From Roseateles sp. (GTDB taxonomy: Bacteria > Pseudomonadota > Gammaproteobacteria > Burkholderiales > Burkholderiaceae_C): DNA of 64,000 bases. A model generated the notes under the pieces. It had not been told where the DNA came from. It made no database searches and was given only the letters and a program-made list of their open reading frames with translations. This document shows, piece after piece, positions 1 to 10,174 of the stretch (the stretch's first letter is position 1; every line of letters starts with the position of its first letter). Both the position numbers and the translations under genes were made by a program. The DNA lies in NCBI GenBank assembly GCA_015657635.1, contig JACDQM010000147.1, positions 1-64,000 of the forward strand, written 5' to 3'.

Positions 1-541
<541 letters not shown>

Positions 542-568
542 TCAAGAACGCTGTGGTGGTAAAGCGCG

Positions 569-574
569 ATTATA
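569..574 (-). promoter_or_regulatory. candidate -10 box for pyrG
   Basis: A perfect TATAAT on the minus strand lies 47 bp before the pyrG start and overlaps the 3' end of the upstream hydrolase gene. No good -35 box is visible, so this is a candidate only. Confidence 0.35.
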
Positions 575-583
575 GCGATGCCG

Positions 584-1438
584 TCAGGCTCGGCTGTGCT
601 CGGCGCGCAAGGTATCCAGCAACTGCAGCACCAGTGCCGCGGTGTCGTCCGGACGCTCGAAGGGAAACAGGTGGCCGCCTTCGATCCAGATGAAATGCCG
701 CCTCGCCAGCGCCTTGGACGCGGCTGCGCCGGCCTGGCGCAACTCCTCGGATTGCGTGGCACCGACAAAGCCGACCGGGCAGCGCAAGGGCCGACGCTTC
801 AACAAGCCGTCCAGATGATGGGGCAGGGTGTCGTAGATGCGGGTCTCGACCTCGCGGCGGAACTTCAGATGCGTCTGTCCGTCTTCGCGCTCTTCGAAGC
901 CGCTGGCCACGTAATCGGCCAGCACGCGCGGGTCCCAGCGGGCGAATTTGTGCTTGCTCGCAAAGTGCGCATGCACCGCCTCGCGCGACGGCCATTCGTG
1001 GCGGCGGTGGCGCGAGACCTTGCCTGGCGAGACGCGCTGTATCAGGCGCGTGGCCTTGGCCACCCGAATGCTGTGCGCCCGCCAGCCGCCAACGACGGGA
1101 GAGTCCAGCATCAGCAGACCTTGTGCCAGGTCGGGCCGGCGGCTGGCAGCCAGCAGGCTCAGCATGCCACCCAACGAATGCCCGACCATCATCACCGGGC
1201 CGGGCTGCGCCATCTGGGGCTGAACCTCGCGTTCGATGAAATGGATCAGCTGGTCGCGCAGATGGGGCCAGTTGCTGCTGACCGGATAGGCCGGGTCATG
1301 GCCGAACTCGGGCAGGGCAAAGACCTGCCAGCCCGCAGCGCGCCAGATCTCGAACAGCACCCGGTAGCAGCCGGCGCCGAAGCCGTTCGCGTGCGAGAAC
1401 ACCAGGGTCTTGGGCAGGGCGGTGGCACTCGCGGTCAT
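584..1438 (-). CDS. alpha/beta hydrolase
   Basis: A 284-residue alpha/beta-hydrolase fold enzyme of unknown substrate. The N-terminal [12 protein letters not shown] stretch supplies the oxyanion region. The nucleophile elbow is GHSLGG with Ser88, and the likely catalytic His is His256 in [10 protein letters not shown] near the C terminus. There is no signal peptide, so it is probably cytoplasmic. The start overlaps the mutS stop as ATGA (1435-1438), which suggests translational coupling. The family includes esterases, haloperoxidase-like and dienelactone hydrolases, and nothing here decides among them. Confidence 0.85.
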   Translation of the reverse strand: MTASATALPKTLVFSHANGFGAGCYRVLFEIWRAAGWQVFALPEFGHDPAYPVSSNWPHLRDQLIHFIEREVQPQMAQPGPVMMVGHSLGGMLSLLAASRRPDLAQGLLMLDSPVVGGWRAHSIRVAKATRLIQRVSPGKVSRHRRHEWPSREAVHAHFASKHKFARWDPRVLADYVASGFEEREDGQTHLKFRREVETRIYDTLPHHLDGLLKRRPLRCPVGFVGATQSEELRQAGAAASKALARRHFIWIEGGHLFPFERPDDTAALVLQLLDTLRAEHSRA

Positions 1439-4042
1439 GGCTGGGTTTTCTGGCTCAGGCTCTTCAGGCGGTACAGCGCATCGAGCGCTTCACGCGGGGT
1501 CAATGCGTCAGGGTCGAGATCATGCAGCGCGGCGAGCGCCGCGTCGGTCTCGGCGGCGACAGTGGGGGGTGTCGGCTCTGGCTCAGGCGGCGCGGCGAAC
1601 AAGTCGATCTGTGCTTCGCCTGCGCTGGCCTTGGCTTCCAGTGCCTCCAGGGTGGCGCGCGCCTGCCGCACCAGACTGGCCGGCATGCCCGCCAGCCGCG
1701 CCACCTGCACGCCATAGCTGCGGCTGGCCGGCCCCGGCTGGATCTCGTGCAGGAAGACGATGTCTTCGCCGCTTTCCACTGCAGCCACATGGCAGTTCAG
1801 CGCCTGCGCATGCTTGGCCGGAAACTCGGTCAGCTCGAAATAGTGCGTGGCAAACAGCGTGAAGGCGCGCGTCTTGTCGTGCAGATGGCTGGCGATGGCG
1901 CCGGCCAGCGCCAGACCGTCGAAGGTCGAGGTGCCGCGCCCGATCTCGTCCATCAGCACCAGCGATTGATCGCTGGCGCTGTGCAGAATGGCCGCCGCCT
2001 CGGTCATCTCCAGCATGAAGGTGGACTGCGCATTGGCCAGGTCGTCGGCCGCCCCGATACGGGTGTGGATCGCGTCCATCGGTCCCAGGCGGCAGGCCGT
2101 GGCCGGCACATAGGAGCCGATGGCGGCGAGCAGGCAGATCAGCGCCACCTGGCGCATGAAGGTGCTTTTGCCGCCCATGTTCGGGCCGGTGATCACCAGC
2201 ATCTTGGTGCGCGCGTCGAGCCGACAGTCGTTGGCCATGAACTCGCCGGCGCCCGTCTCGCGCAGCCGGGCCTCCACCACTGGATGGCGGCCGGCCGTGA
2301 TGGCGATCGCCGGCTGGTTGACGAAGTCCGGACAGCACCAGTTCAGCGTCGCAGCGCGCTCGGCCAGCGCGGCCAGGGCGTCCAGGCTGGCCAGCGCGCG
2401 GCCGAGTGCGGTCAGCGTCGGCAGCTCTTCGGTCAGTTGGTCGATCACCATCTCGAACAAGAGCTTCTCGCGCGTCAGCGCGCGCTCCTGCGCGGACAGC
2501 GCCTTGTCCTCGAAGGCCTTGAGTTCGGGCGTGATGTAGCGCTCGGCGTTCTTCAGCGTCTGGCGGCGCTGGTAGTCCAGCGGCACCTTGTCCACCTGGC
2601 CTTGCGTCACTTCGATGTAGAAACCGTGCACCTTGTTGAACTGCACGCGCAGATTGGCGATGCCAGTGCGGGCGCGCTCGCGGGTCTCCAGGTCGAGCAG
2701 GAAGCTGTCGCAGTTCTGCTGGATGCCGCGCAGCTCGTCGAGCTGCTCGTCGAAGCCACTGGCGATCACGCCGCCGTCGCGCAGCAGCACGGCTGGCTCG
2801 TCGGCGATGGCGCGGCGCAGCAGCTCCTCGATATGCGGCGCCGGCGTCAGGTGTTGCGCCAGCGTGGCGATCAGGGCGCTGCCCTGTTCCCCGCTCGGCA
2901 GCGTGCGGCGCAGGTCCGGCAGGGCTTGCAGGGTGGCGCGCAGACCGGTGAGTTCGCGCGGCCGCACCTGGCGCAGCGCAACACGCGCAGCAATGCGCTC
3001 CACGTCCGAGACATGGCGCAGCGCCTCGCGCAGTGGCTCAAAGCCCTTGTCGATCAGCGTGCCTATCGCTGCATGGCGGCCCAGCGCCTCACTGCGTTCA
3101 CGCTTGGGATGCAGCAGCCAATGGCGCAGCGCACGGCTGCCCATGCCGGAGCGACAGGTGTCGAGCACGGAGAGCAGTGTGGGCGAAGACTCGCCGCGCA
3201 GCGTCTGCGTCAGCTCCAGGTTGCGCTGCGTGGCCGGCGGCAGGTCCAGCAGCTCGGTGCTACGTTGCACCTGCAGGCTCTTCACATGTGCCAGTGCCCG
3301 GCCCTGCGTGTGCTCGGCATAGCTCAGCAGTGCGGCGGCGGCGGCCTGTGCGGCCTTCAGGTCCTGCGCATTGAAGCCCTGCAGACTGGCCACACCCAGC
3401 TGCTCGCACAGCTTGCGCGCGCAAGCTGGGTGTCGAACTGCCAGCTTGGCCGATTGTAATGGGCAGCCGCGCGGCCAGCACCGCCTGTGGCTGGCGCTCG
3501 CGATCAACCAGCACCTCGGCTGGGCTCATGCGCGCCAGGAAGGACGGCAACTCGCGTTCGCTGCACTCCGACAAGCCGAGCTGGCCTTGGGTCAGCGAGA
3601 GCCAGGCCAGGCCCAGCGTCTTGCCCTGTGTTGCCACGGCCAGCAGGATGGAGTCCTGCTTGTCCGCCAGCAACTCGGTGTCGGTGACCGTGCCGGGCGT
3701 GACGACGCGCACCACCTTGCGCTCCACCGGCCCCTTGGCCGTGGCCACATCGCCCACCTGTTCGGCAATCGCCACCGCCTCGCCGAGGCGGATCAGCTTG
3801 GCCAGATAGCTCTCCAGCGCGTTCACTGGCACGCCAGCCATCACCACCGGCTGGCCGGCGCTCTGGCCGCGCTGGGTCAGCGTGATGTCCAGCAGAGCGT
3901 TGCACTTGCGGGCGTCGTCGTAGAAGACCTCATAGAAGTCGCCCATGCGGAAGAACACCAGCACATCCGGGTGCTCGGCCTTGAGGCGGAAGTACTGCGC
4001 CATCACCGGCGTGTGGGCGCTGAAGTCCTGGGGCTGACTCAT
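1435..4042 (-). CDS. mutS: DNA mismatch repair protein MutS (two frameshifts)
   Basis: Recognises mismatches and small loops and recruits MutL. The start at 4042 gives [21 protein letters not shown], then the mismatch-binding Phe region [11 protein letters not shown]. The C-terminal ATPase has Walker [10 protein letters not shown] and [12 protein letters not shown]. The frame breaks twice within about 25 bp, near 3445 and 3422. Adding one base at each place restores the connector [19 protein letters not shown] and an 869-residue protein, a normal MutS length. Neither fragment alone would be functional. It lies downstream of suhB and is coupled to the hydrolase. A true mutS knockout would be a mutator, but sequence error is likelier. 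Confidence 0.93.
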
Positions 4043-4062
4043 GAAATGGATGCTGAAATGGA

Positions 4063-4086
4063 CAAAGCCCTCGGGCGAGGGCTTTG
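4063..4086 (-). terminator. hairpin between suhB and mutS, possible terminator
   Basis: A perfect 10-bp GC-rich stem (4063-4072 with 4077-4086) with a 4-base loop lies just downstream of suhB. The U-tract on the minus strand is weak (CTTTGTCCATTT), so termination may be partial, and mutS begins only 20 bp further on. Confidence 0.45.
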
Positions 4087-4115
4087 CAGGACCGAAGAAA
4101 AGCTTGAGCCGGAGT

Positions 4116-5063
4116 TTAGATCGGCGCGTCGTCGCCGCCGGCCTTCTTGATTCGCACCGGGCCACGCTTCTTGGGTTCGCTTGTCGGTGCCGCGGTGGCA
4201 TCTCCGGCAGCGCCGGCCTCACCAGCTTCAGCTTCCGCGCCATCTTCGGCCTTGATGACACGGGTGTAGGGCGCGAGGATCTGCACCAGCTGTCCGTAGA
4301 TCTTGGGGCTGCCCGCCACCACCTCGCGCTGGTTCATGAAGTCGGCTTCGCCGGTGAAGTTGCCAATCAGGCCGCCAGCTTCCGTGATGATCAGCGAGCC
4401 CGCAGCGACGTCCCAGGGGTTCAGCCCGGTCTCGAAGAAAGCGTCGTAGTAGCCGGCAGCGACATAGCAGAGATCCAGCGCGGCGGCGCCGGGGCGACGC
4501 AGGCCGGCGCACTGGGTCATGACCTCCTCGAACATCTTCACGTAACGCTTGAAGTTGTCGCCGCGGCGGAAGGGGAAGCCGGTGCCGATCAGCGCGTCGC
4601 CCATGCGGGTGCGCTTGGATACGCGCAGGCGCTTGTCGTTCATGTAGGCGCCGCGGCCCTTGGTGGCGTAGAAGAGATCGTTGCGGGTCGGGTCGTAGAC
4701 GACGGCCTGCTGCACCACGCCGCGGTGCGCCAAGGCGATCGACACGCAGTAGACCGGGAAGCCGTGGATGAAGTTGGTGGTGCCGTCCAGCGGATCGATG
4801 ATCCAGACGAACTCGGAATGCTTGGCGCCACGTGTGCGACCGGACTCTTCAGCCAGGATGGCGTGCTCAGGATAGGCCTGCAGCAGCGTATCGATGATGA
4901 TCTCTTCGGCCGCGTGGTCCACCTCGGTGACGAAGTCGTTGGGCGACTTCGAGTTGATCTTCAGGATATCGAGGTCCATCGACGCGCGGTTGATGATGGC
5001 TCCCGCTGCGCGTGCGGCCTTGATGGCGACGTTGAGCATGGGATGGAGTGCAACTTGCGTCAT
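4116..5063 (-). CDS. suhB: inositol-1-monophosphatase / SuhB family protein
   Basis: Mg-dependent inositol monophosphatase family. In E. coli SuhB also joins the NusA-containing rRNA antitermination complex. Motifs seen: AEESG with Glu73, metal-binding DPLDGTTNF with Asp90 and Asp93, and [11 protein letters not shown]. The start at 5063 ([21 protein letters not shown]) is chosen because it matches the family N terminus; the frame is open further upstream but not family-like. At 315 residues it is about 45 longer than E. coli SuhB (267). The excess is an Ala/Glu-rich tail (about 273-315) ending in a basic patch, [10 protein letters not shown]. Divergent from trmJ. Confidence 0.92.
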   Translation of the reverse strand: MTQVALHPMLNVAIKAARAAGAIINRASMDLDILKINSKSPNDFVTEVDHAAEEIIIDTLLQAYPEHAILAEESGRTRGAKHSEFVWIIDPLDGTTNFIHGFPVYCVSIALAHRGVVQQAVVYDPTRNDLFYATKGRGAYMNDKRLRVSKRTRMGDALIGTGFPFRRGDNFKRYVKMFEEVMTQCAGLRRPGAAALDLCYVAAGYYDAFFETGLNPWDVAAGSLIITEAGGLIGNFTGEADFMNQREVVAGSPKIYGQLVQILAPYTRVIKAEDGAEAEAGEAGAAGDATAAPTSEPKKRGPVRIKKAGGDDAPI

Positions 5064-5165
5064 GCGGTGACCCTGCAAGAAAAAGTGAGGTGGCTGGCGG
5101 AGGAAAAGAGCGGGTGGGCCAGCAGTTTGTGCATTGCGGCCCACGATAATCGCGCATTTTAGCCG

Positions 5166-5909
5166 ATGCCGGCTGGGCCGACCGTGGATTCCACACGCTT
5201 CATTCTGATTCAGACCAGCCACCCGGGCAATGTGGGCGCGGCAGCGCGTGCCATGAAGGTCATGGGCTTCTCCGAACTGGTGCTGGTGGCACCACGATTC
5301 GCCGATGTGCTGTGCCAGGAGGAAACCATCGCGATGGCCAGTGGTGCAGCCGACATTCTGGCGCGCGCCCGCATCGTGCCGACGCTGGAGCAAGCACTCG
5401 ACGGCATCACCTTCGCCTGCGCCACCGCGATGACGCCGCGCGACTTCGGGCCGCCGGTGCGCGAGCCCCGCGCTGCGTTTGCCGAACTGGCGATGCAACA
5501 GTACAAATTGGGACTGGTGTTCGGCTCCGAGCGTTATGGCATGAGCAACGAGGACGTCTACCGCTGCCATGCGGTGCTGTCGATTCCGACCCATCCTGAC
5601 TACGGCTCGCTGAATCTGGCCCAGGCGGTCCAACTGCTCGCCTATGACCTGCGCCAGGCTCTGGGCGGCTTCGGCGTGGTGCCCCGTACCGTGGACCCGC
5701 AGTTGGCCGATGCACAGGCCGTGCAAGGCCTGCTGACGCACCTGCAGCAAGGACTGCAGAAGATCGGCTATCTCGACCCGGCGGCACCGAAGAAGCTGAT
5801 GCCACGCCTGAATCAGCTCTTCAACCGGGCGCAGCTCACCGCTGAGGAAGTGCACATCCTGCGCGGCATCGCGCGTGCGATGGCCAAGTCGGGCGGCAGC
5901 GAGGATTGA
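5166..5909 (+). CDS. trmJ: tRNA (Cm32/Um32) methyltransferase, TrmJ family
   Basis: SPOUT-class SAM-dependent 2'-O-methyltransferase acting on position 32 of tRNAs. The knotted-fold motifs are [13 protein letters not shown] near the start, [15 protein letters not shown] in the middle and [17 protein letters not shown]. The C-terminal extension carries the second helical part typical of TrmJ. At 247 residues it matches the family. It is divergent from suhB with 102 bp between starts and is followed by cysE 57 bp downstream on the same strand, the trmJ-cysE order seen in other proteobacteria. Confidence 0.9.
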   Translation: MPAGPTVDSTRFILIQTSHPGNVGAAARAMKVMGFSELVLVAPRFADVLCQEETIAMASGAADILARARIVPTLEQALDGITFACATAMTPRDFGPPVREPRAAFAELAMQQYKLGLVFGSERYGMSNEDVYRCHAVLSIPTHPDYGSLNLAQAVQLLAYDLRQALGGFGVVPRTVDPQLADAQAVQGLLTHLQQGLQKIGYLDPAAPKKLMPRLNQLFNRAQLTAEEVHILRGIARAMAKSGGSED

Positions 5910-5966
5910 AGCGCCCGGCTAGACTGGTCGTCCTTGAACCTCACGAACGACTCGCTCTCCCTGCCC

Positions 5967-6743
5967 ATGTTTCAGCGCCTCCACGAAGACATCGCCTGCA
6001 TCCTTGAGCGCGACCCGGCTGCCCGGTCGGCTTGGGAGGTGCTGACCTGTTATCCGGGGCTGCATGCGCTGGTGCTGCATCGGCGTGCGCATTGGTGCTG
6101 GACGCATGGCCTGAAATGGCTGGGGCGCTTCATTTCGCACCTCTCGCGCTGGCTGACCGGGATCGAGATCCATCCCGGTGCCACGATCGCGCGCAAGGTC
6201 TTCATCGACCATGGCATGGGTGTCGTGATCGGCGAGATGGCCGAGATCGGCGAGGGCTGCACGATTTACCAGGGCGTCACCCTCGGCGGCACTTCGCTGG
6301 TGAAGGGCGCCAAGCGGCATCCCACGCTTGAGGCCGGAGTCATCGTGGGTGCCCATGCCTGTGTGCTGGGCGGATTCACGGTCGGTGTCGGCGCCAAGAT
6401 CGGCTCGGGGGCTGTGGTGACCAAGCCGGTGCCGGCAGGGGCCACAGCGGTGGGCAATCCGGCGCGCGTCATCGAGGCCAAGCTCGACGCACAGCGTGAG
6501 GAGCTGGCCGCCAAGATGGGCTTTTCAGCCTATGGCGTGACCCAGGGCGATGACCCGGTGGCGCAGGCGATGAAGGGGCTGATCGACAACGCTGCCGGAC
6601 ACGAGCACCAGATTGCCCTGCTGTGGCAGGCGGTGTGCAAGCTCTCGGCTGCCTCGGCGCAGCCCGTTGGCGACTGTGTGCCAGTCGATGCGCAGCAGAA
6701 CGAGCGCTTTGACGCGGCTGAGCTGAGCCGGCTGGTGAAGTAG
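5967..6743 (+). CDS. cysE: serine O-acetyltransferase
   Basis: Transfers acetyl from acetyl-CoA to serine, the first step of cysteine synthesis. A helical N-terminal region (about 1-65) is followed by the left-handed beta-helix of hexapeptide repeats: [40 protein letters not shown] and [20 protein letters not shown]. The two conserved active-site His (IDHG and KRHP) are present. The ATG at 5967 ([10 protein letters not shown]) matches the family start; an in-frame TTG lies 33 bp upstream. Length is 258 residues. The C-terminal 60 residues beyond the beta-helix are longer than the minimal enzyme and low in recognisable motifs. Confidence 0.93.
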   Translation: MFQRLHEDIACILERDPAARSAWEVLTCYPGLHALVLHRRAHWCWTHGLKWLGRFISHLSRWLTGIEIHPGATIARKVFIDHGMGVVIGEMAEIGEGCTIYQGVTLGGTSLVKGAKRHPTLEAGVIVGAHACVLGGFTVGVGAKIGSGAVVTKPVPAGATAVGNPARVIEAKLDAQREELAAKMGFSAYGVTQGDDPVAQAMKGLIDNAAGHEHQIALLWQAVCKLSAASAQPVGDCVPVDAQQNERFDAAELSRLVK

Positions 6744-6794
6744 GGCGGCTGCTTGGTGGGGCCGCGGCGCAGGGCTTGTCGGCGGGCACTCAGT

Positions 6795-6855
6795 CTGCCC
6801 ATGCGAGACATGGGCAGCCCTTCGTGAGGCGTCGGACAAGCCGCAAGGCTTGTCC
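6795..6855. terminator. two hairpins between convergent cysE and slyD
   Basis: Two perfect stems lie between the 3' ends of cysE and slyD: an 8-bp stem (6795-6802 with 6810-6817) and a 9-bp stem with a GCAA loop (6834-6842 with 6847-6855). Neither has a clear U-tract. They could stop transcription from either side or protect 3' ends. Confidence 0.45.
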
Positions 6856-6866
6856 TAGGTCCTCAC

Positions 6867-7346
6867 TCAGTGATGATGACCGTGTTCGCCGTGGGCGTGG
6901 TGGTGGGCGATTTCCTCGGCACTGGCCGCGCGCACCGAGAGTACCTTCAGGCTGATCTTCAGGCTCATGCCGGCCAGCGGGTGATTGCCGTCCAGCAGCA
7001 CGGTGTCACCCTTGATCTTGCTGACGTGATAGAGCCTGAACTCGCCGGCTTCGCCCTCGCTGATCTCCAGTTGGCCACCGACCTTGACGCCCGGCGGGAA
7101 ATCCTTTTTGGCGAGGCTGCGCAGCAGGCTCTCGTCGCGCTGGCCAAAGGCCTGCTCCGGCGACAGGTTCAGCGTGGCTTCAAAGCCGGGCTCCTGGCCT
7201 TCCAGCGCTGCTTCGATCGCGGGCAGGGTGTTGCCATAGCCGCCGATCAGCACGGCCGCTGGCTCCTTGGCGTTCTCGATCAAGCGGCCCAGGCTGTCCG
7301 CTACTTTGAGCTTCAGTGTCGCGACGGTGTCTTTGGTGATCTTCAT
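6867..7346 (-). CDS. slyD: FKBP-type peptidyl-prolyl isomerase, SlyD-like
   Basis: Prolyl isomerase and chaperone of the SlyD branch. The N terminus MKITKDTVATLKLKVADSLG and the FKBP core with its insert-in-flap domain (about 65-130) are recognisable. The C terminus ends in a short His-rich tail (HHHAHGEHGHHH, 8 His in 12), the metal-binding counterpart of the longer E. coli SlyD tail that helps supply nickel. The start at 7346 is chosen over longer forms because it matches the family. Length is 159 residues. Only 5 bp separate it from the upstream mog stop, so the two are likely co-transcribed. Confidence 0.9.
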   Translation of the reverse strand: MKITKDTVATLKLKVADSLGRLIENAKEPAAVLIGGYGNTLPAIEAALEGQEPGFEATLNLSPEQAFGQRDESLLRSLAKKDFPPGVKVGGQLEISEGEAGEFRLYHVSKIKGDTVLLDGNHPLAGMSLKISLKVLSVRAASAEEIAHHHAHGEHGHHH

Positions 7347-7351
7347 CGGGG

Positions 7352-7939
7352 TCAGGTCTTGCTGTTGTTGGGTTTGATGGCGGACTTGGGGCGGAAGGCC
7401 TTGCAAATCTCGTCACGGGTTTCGAGGTAAGGGCCGCCGATCAGGTCGATGCAATAAGGCACCGCGGCGAATATGCCCTGCGCCTTTTCGTGGCCGGCCA
7501 GGGTCTCGGCGATAGCCTTGGGCTGACCCGGCAGGTTGATGATCAAGGCTTTGCCGCGGATCACCGCCACCTGGCGCGACAGGATGGCGGTGGGCACGAA
7601 GTGCAGCGAGATCTGGCGCATCTGCTCGCCAAAGCCGGGCATCTGCTTGTCGGCCACATCCAGCGTTGCCTCGGGCGTCACGTCGCGCGGCGCGGGTCCG
7701 GTGCCGCCGGTGGTCAGCACCAGGTCGCAGTGCGCCTGGTCGACCAGTTCGCGCAGCGTGGCGCTGATCTGCGCACGCTCGTCGGGGATCAGGCGCGGCT
7801 GGAACTCAATCGGGTTCTGCAGCGCGCGGCTGAGCCAGTCCTGCAAAGCCGGCAGGCCTTTGTCTTCGTAGACACCGCTGGATGCGCGGTCGCTGATCGA
7901 GACGATGCCGATGCGGACAGCATCGAACGCGTCACTCAT
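7352..7939 (-). CDS. mog: molybdopterin adenylyltransferase (MogA/MoaB family)
   Basis: Activates molybdopterin by adenylation before molybdenum insertion. The start at 7939 reads MSDAFDAVRIGIVSISDRAS. The pterin-binding motif TTGGTGPAPRDVTPEAT and the downstream LINLPGQPKAIAETL motif are both present. The 195-residue length fits Mog. Its first 8 bp overlap the end of the upstream darP gene (stop at 7932), indicating a tight operon darP-mog-slyD. No other molybdenum cofactor gene is in the window. Confidence 0.92.
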   Translation of the reverse strand: MSDAFDAVRIGIVSISDRASSGVYEDKGLPALQDWLSRALQNPIEFQPRLIPDERAQISATLRELVDQAHCDLVLTTGGTGPAPRDVTPEATLDVADKQMPGFGEQMRQISLHFVPTAILSRQVAVIRGKALIINLPGQPKAIAETLAGHEKAQGIFAAVPYCIDLIGGPYLETRDEICKAFRPKSAIKPNNSKT

Positions 7940-8471
7940 CGTCCGGCTCCACGCGCAGTTGCTCAGCCTTGATGAACTGGAACAACTCCCGGAAGGCGCG
8001 GCCGTTGCGTTGTTCAGGTGCGCCGGCGGCATCCTTGCGGGCCGCGCGAACCAGGCTGCGCAGCTGCTGCACATCGATGCCTGCGTGCTGGTTGATGAAG
8101 TCCTGCAGCGCACCATCCTCGGCGAGCAGTCGCGCGCGCCAGCGTTCGCTCTCATGCAGTGCCAGGCTGTCCTTGGCGTGGCCGAGCTTGAAGGCCGCAA
8201 CCGCCTCACGGATAGGCTCCGGGTCGACCCTGCGCATCAGCTTGCCGATGTACTGCATCTGGCGGCGCCTGCCCTCGAAGTTGGTGATCTTCTTCGCGGC
8301 CTTGACCGCGTCGAGCAGGATTTCGGGCAGGCCCAGGGGCTCGACGCGGCTGTCGGGCAGGGTCAGAAGATCCTCGCCGAGCGATTGCAGCTCGTGGCTT
8401 TCCTTCTTCTTCTGGGTCTTGCTCGGACGGTCGAAATCGTCGTCGTCCTGGAAATCTTGGCTTGGGTTCAT
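7932..8471 (-). CDS. darP: DarP (YjgA) ribosome-associated protein
   Basis: YjgA/DUF615 family; in E. coli DarP assists late 50S subunit assembly. The 179-residue protein starts at 8471 with an acidic stretch (DFQDDDDFDRPSKTQKKKES), then the helical core with the FEGRRRQMQYIGKLMRR motif (about residues 65-85). Rich in Lys, Arg and Glu, it looks soluble and RNA-associated. It is divergent from pmbA, the same pairing seen in many gamma- and betaproteobacteria. Confidence 0.9.
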   Translation of the reverse strand: MNPSQDFQDDDDFDRPSKTQKKKESHELQSLGEDLLTLPDSRVEPLGLPEILLDAVKAAKKITNFEGRRRQMQYIGKLMRRVDPEPIREAVAAFKLGHAKDSLALHESERWRARLLAEDGALQDFINQHAGIDVQQLRSLVRAARKDAAGAPEQRNGRAFRELFQFIKAEQLRVEPDDE

Positions 8472-8575
8472 GGCTTCATCGAGTGGGGCGCCCCGCGCAA
8501 AGCCTGCAAAGCAAGCCAGGGGGCGTGACCCGTATGATTGTCGCCCACAACCGCATTCCTGCCTTGTCCTCCCCC

Positions 8576-9979
8576 ATGCCCAAGACGCAAGCCACTGCCA
8601 ACACCTCCCATGCTGACTCCGCTGACAGCGGCTTCGCCTACAGCCAGGACCGTTTCCGTGAGTTGGTCGACGAGGTGCTCGCCGAGGCCAAGCGCCTGGG
8701 CGCCAGCGATGCCGGGGCCGAGGTCTCTGAAGGCTGCGGCCTGTCGGTTTCGGTGCGACGCGGTGCGCTCGAGAACGTGGAACGCAACCGCGACAAGTCG
8801 CTGGGCATCTCCGTCTATCTGGGTCAGCGGCGCGGCAATGCCAGCACCTCTGACTTCTCCGCACAGGCGCTGAAGGACACCGTGCGCGCCGCCTTCGACA
8901 TTGCGCGTTTCACGGCCGAAGACCCAGTGGCCGGACTGCCTGACGCGGATGATCTGTCGCTGGATCCGTCGACCCGTCCTGCGCTGGATCTGTTCCACCC
9001 CTGGGCCATCGACGCCCAAGCCGCTGCCGAGATGGCGATGCGTTGCGAGGCTGCGGCCTTCGATACCGACAAGCGCATCACGAATTCCGAAGGCGCCGCC
9101 GTGTCGGCCCAGCAGTCGCACTTTGTTGCCGGTAACAGCCGCGGCTTTCGCGGCGGCTATGCCAGTTCGCGCCACTCGGTCTCGGTGGCACCGATCGCCG
9201 GGCGCGGCGCAGGCATGCAGCGGGATGCCTGGTACAGCTCGATGCGCGACGCCGCCGACCTGGCCGCGCCTGAAGCGATCGGCCGCTACGCTGCCGAGCG
9301 GGCGCTGTCGCGTCTGAAGTCGCGCAAGGTGAAGACGGCTGAAGTGCCCGTGCTGTTCGAGAGCACGGTGGCAGCCGGCCTGCTGGGCGCCCTGGTTCAG
9401 GCCACCAGCGGCGGCGCCCTCTATCGCAAGGCCAGCTTCTTGCTGGACAGCTTGGGCAAGCCCGTGCTGGCCTCCCATGTGGACGTCAACGAGGATCCCC
9501 ATGAGCGCAAGGGCAAGGGCAGCGCGCCGTTCGACGATGAAGGTGTGAAGACCCAGGCGCGCTCGGTGGTCGAAGCGGGCGTCTTGCAAGGCTATTTCCT
9601 CTCGACCTATTCGGCGCGCAAATTGGGAATGCGCACCACCGGACATGCGGGCGGCTCGCACAACCTCCACATGACCAGCCGTCTGACAGCGCCAGGCGAT
9701 GACTTGAAGACCATGCTGCGCCGCCTGGGCCGCGGCTTGTTCGTCACCGAACTGATGGGGCAGGGGGTCAACTATGTGACCGGTGACTATTCGCGCGGCG
9801 CCAGCGGTTACTGGGTTGAAAACGGCGAGATCGCCTTTCCTGTTCACGAGGTGACGATTGCCGGCAGCCTGCCGCAGATGTTCCAGGACATCGTGGGCAT
9901 CGGCACGGATGCGTACACCCTGGGTGCCAAGACGGTGGGCTCGATCCTGTTGTCCCGCATGAAGCTTGCAGGCAGCTGA
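8576..9979 (+). CDS. pmbA: metalloprotease-related protein PmbA (TldE)
   Basis: Partner of TldD; the TldD/TldE complex degrades or matures peptides such as microcin B17 precursor and CcdA. The protein carries the typical N-terminal region (LAEAKRLGASDAGAEVS) and the C-terminal domain with HAGGSHNLHM and GQGVNYVTGDYSRGASGYWV. TldE lacks the catalytic HExxxH of TldD, and none is seen. The start at 8576 gives 467 residues; an in-frame ATG at 8534 would add 14 but lies within a stretch resembling a -10 region, so the shorter form is preferred. tldD is not in the window. Confidence 0.88.
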   Translation: MPKTQATANTSHADSADSGFAYSQDRFRELVDEVLAEAKRLGASDAGAEVSEGCGLSVSVRRGALENVERNRDKSLGISVYLGQRRGNASTSDFSAQALKDTVRAAFDIARFTAEDPVAGLPDADDLSLDPSTRPALDLFHPWAIDAQAAAEMAMRCEAAAFDTDKRITNSEGAAVSAQQSHFVAGNSRGFRGGYASSRHSVSVAPIAGRGAGMQRDAWYSSMRDAADLAAPEAIGRYAAERALSRLKSRKVKTAEVPVLFESTVAAGLLGALVQATSGGALYRKASFLLDSLGKPVLASHVDVNEDPHERKGKGSAPFDDEGVKTQARSVVEAGVLQGYFLSTYSARKLGMRTTGHAGGSHNLHMTSRLTAPGDDLKTMLRRLGRGLFVTELMGQGVNYVTGDYSRGASGYWVENGEIAFPVHEVTIAGSLPQMFQDIVGIGTDAYTLGAKTVGSILLSRMKLAGS

Positions 9980-10125
9980 AAGCACCTCGGCCTGTTGCGG
10001 TTTTGACGCCATTGGTCGCGGCTTGACGCGCCGGCCTCGGTTAGGCTTGCACCCGCGCCGGCTTGCGATTCTTTTTACCGCAAAGTGATCGGGTTTGTCC
10101 CCGGAAAAGCTTAGTGGCCGAACCC

Positions 10126-10131
10126 TAGAAT
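10126..10131 (+). promoter_or_regulatory. candidate -10 box for the TRAP binding protein gene
   Basis: TAGAAT lies 44 bp upstream of the start. A good ribosome-binding site (AGGAGA) follows at about 10163. No convincing -35 box is seen, so this is a weak call. Confidence 0.3.
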
Positions 10132-10174
10132 TCGCACCGGTCGCTCATTCAGTCCAATCATTCAGGAGACCTTT

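Noticed and set aside
1522-3459. A 645-codon open frame antisense to mutS
   Set aside because: Same antisense artefact of high third-position GC; no start signal or family similarity.
5064-5855. A much longer SuhB start at 5855
   Set aside because: The extra part is antisense to trmJ, and the family N terminus begins at 5063.
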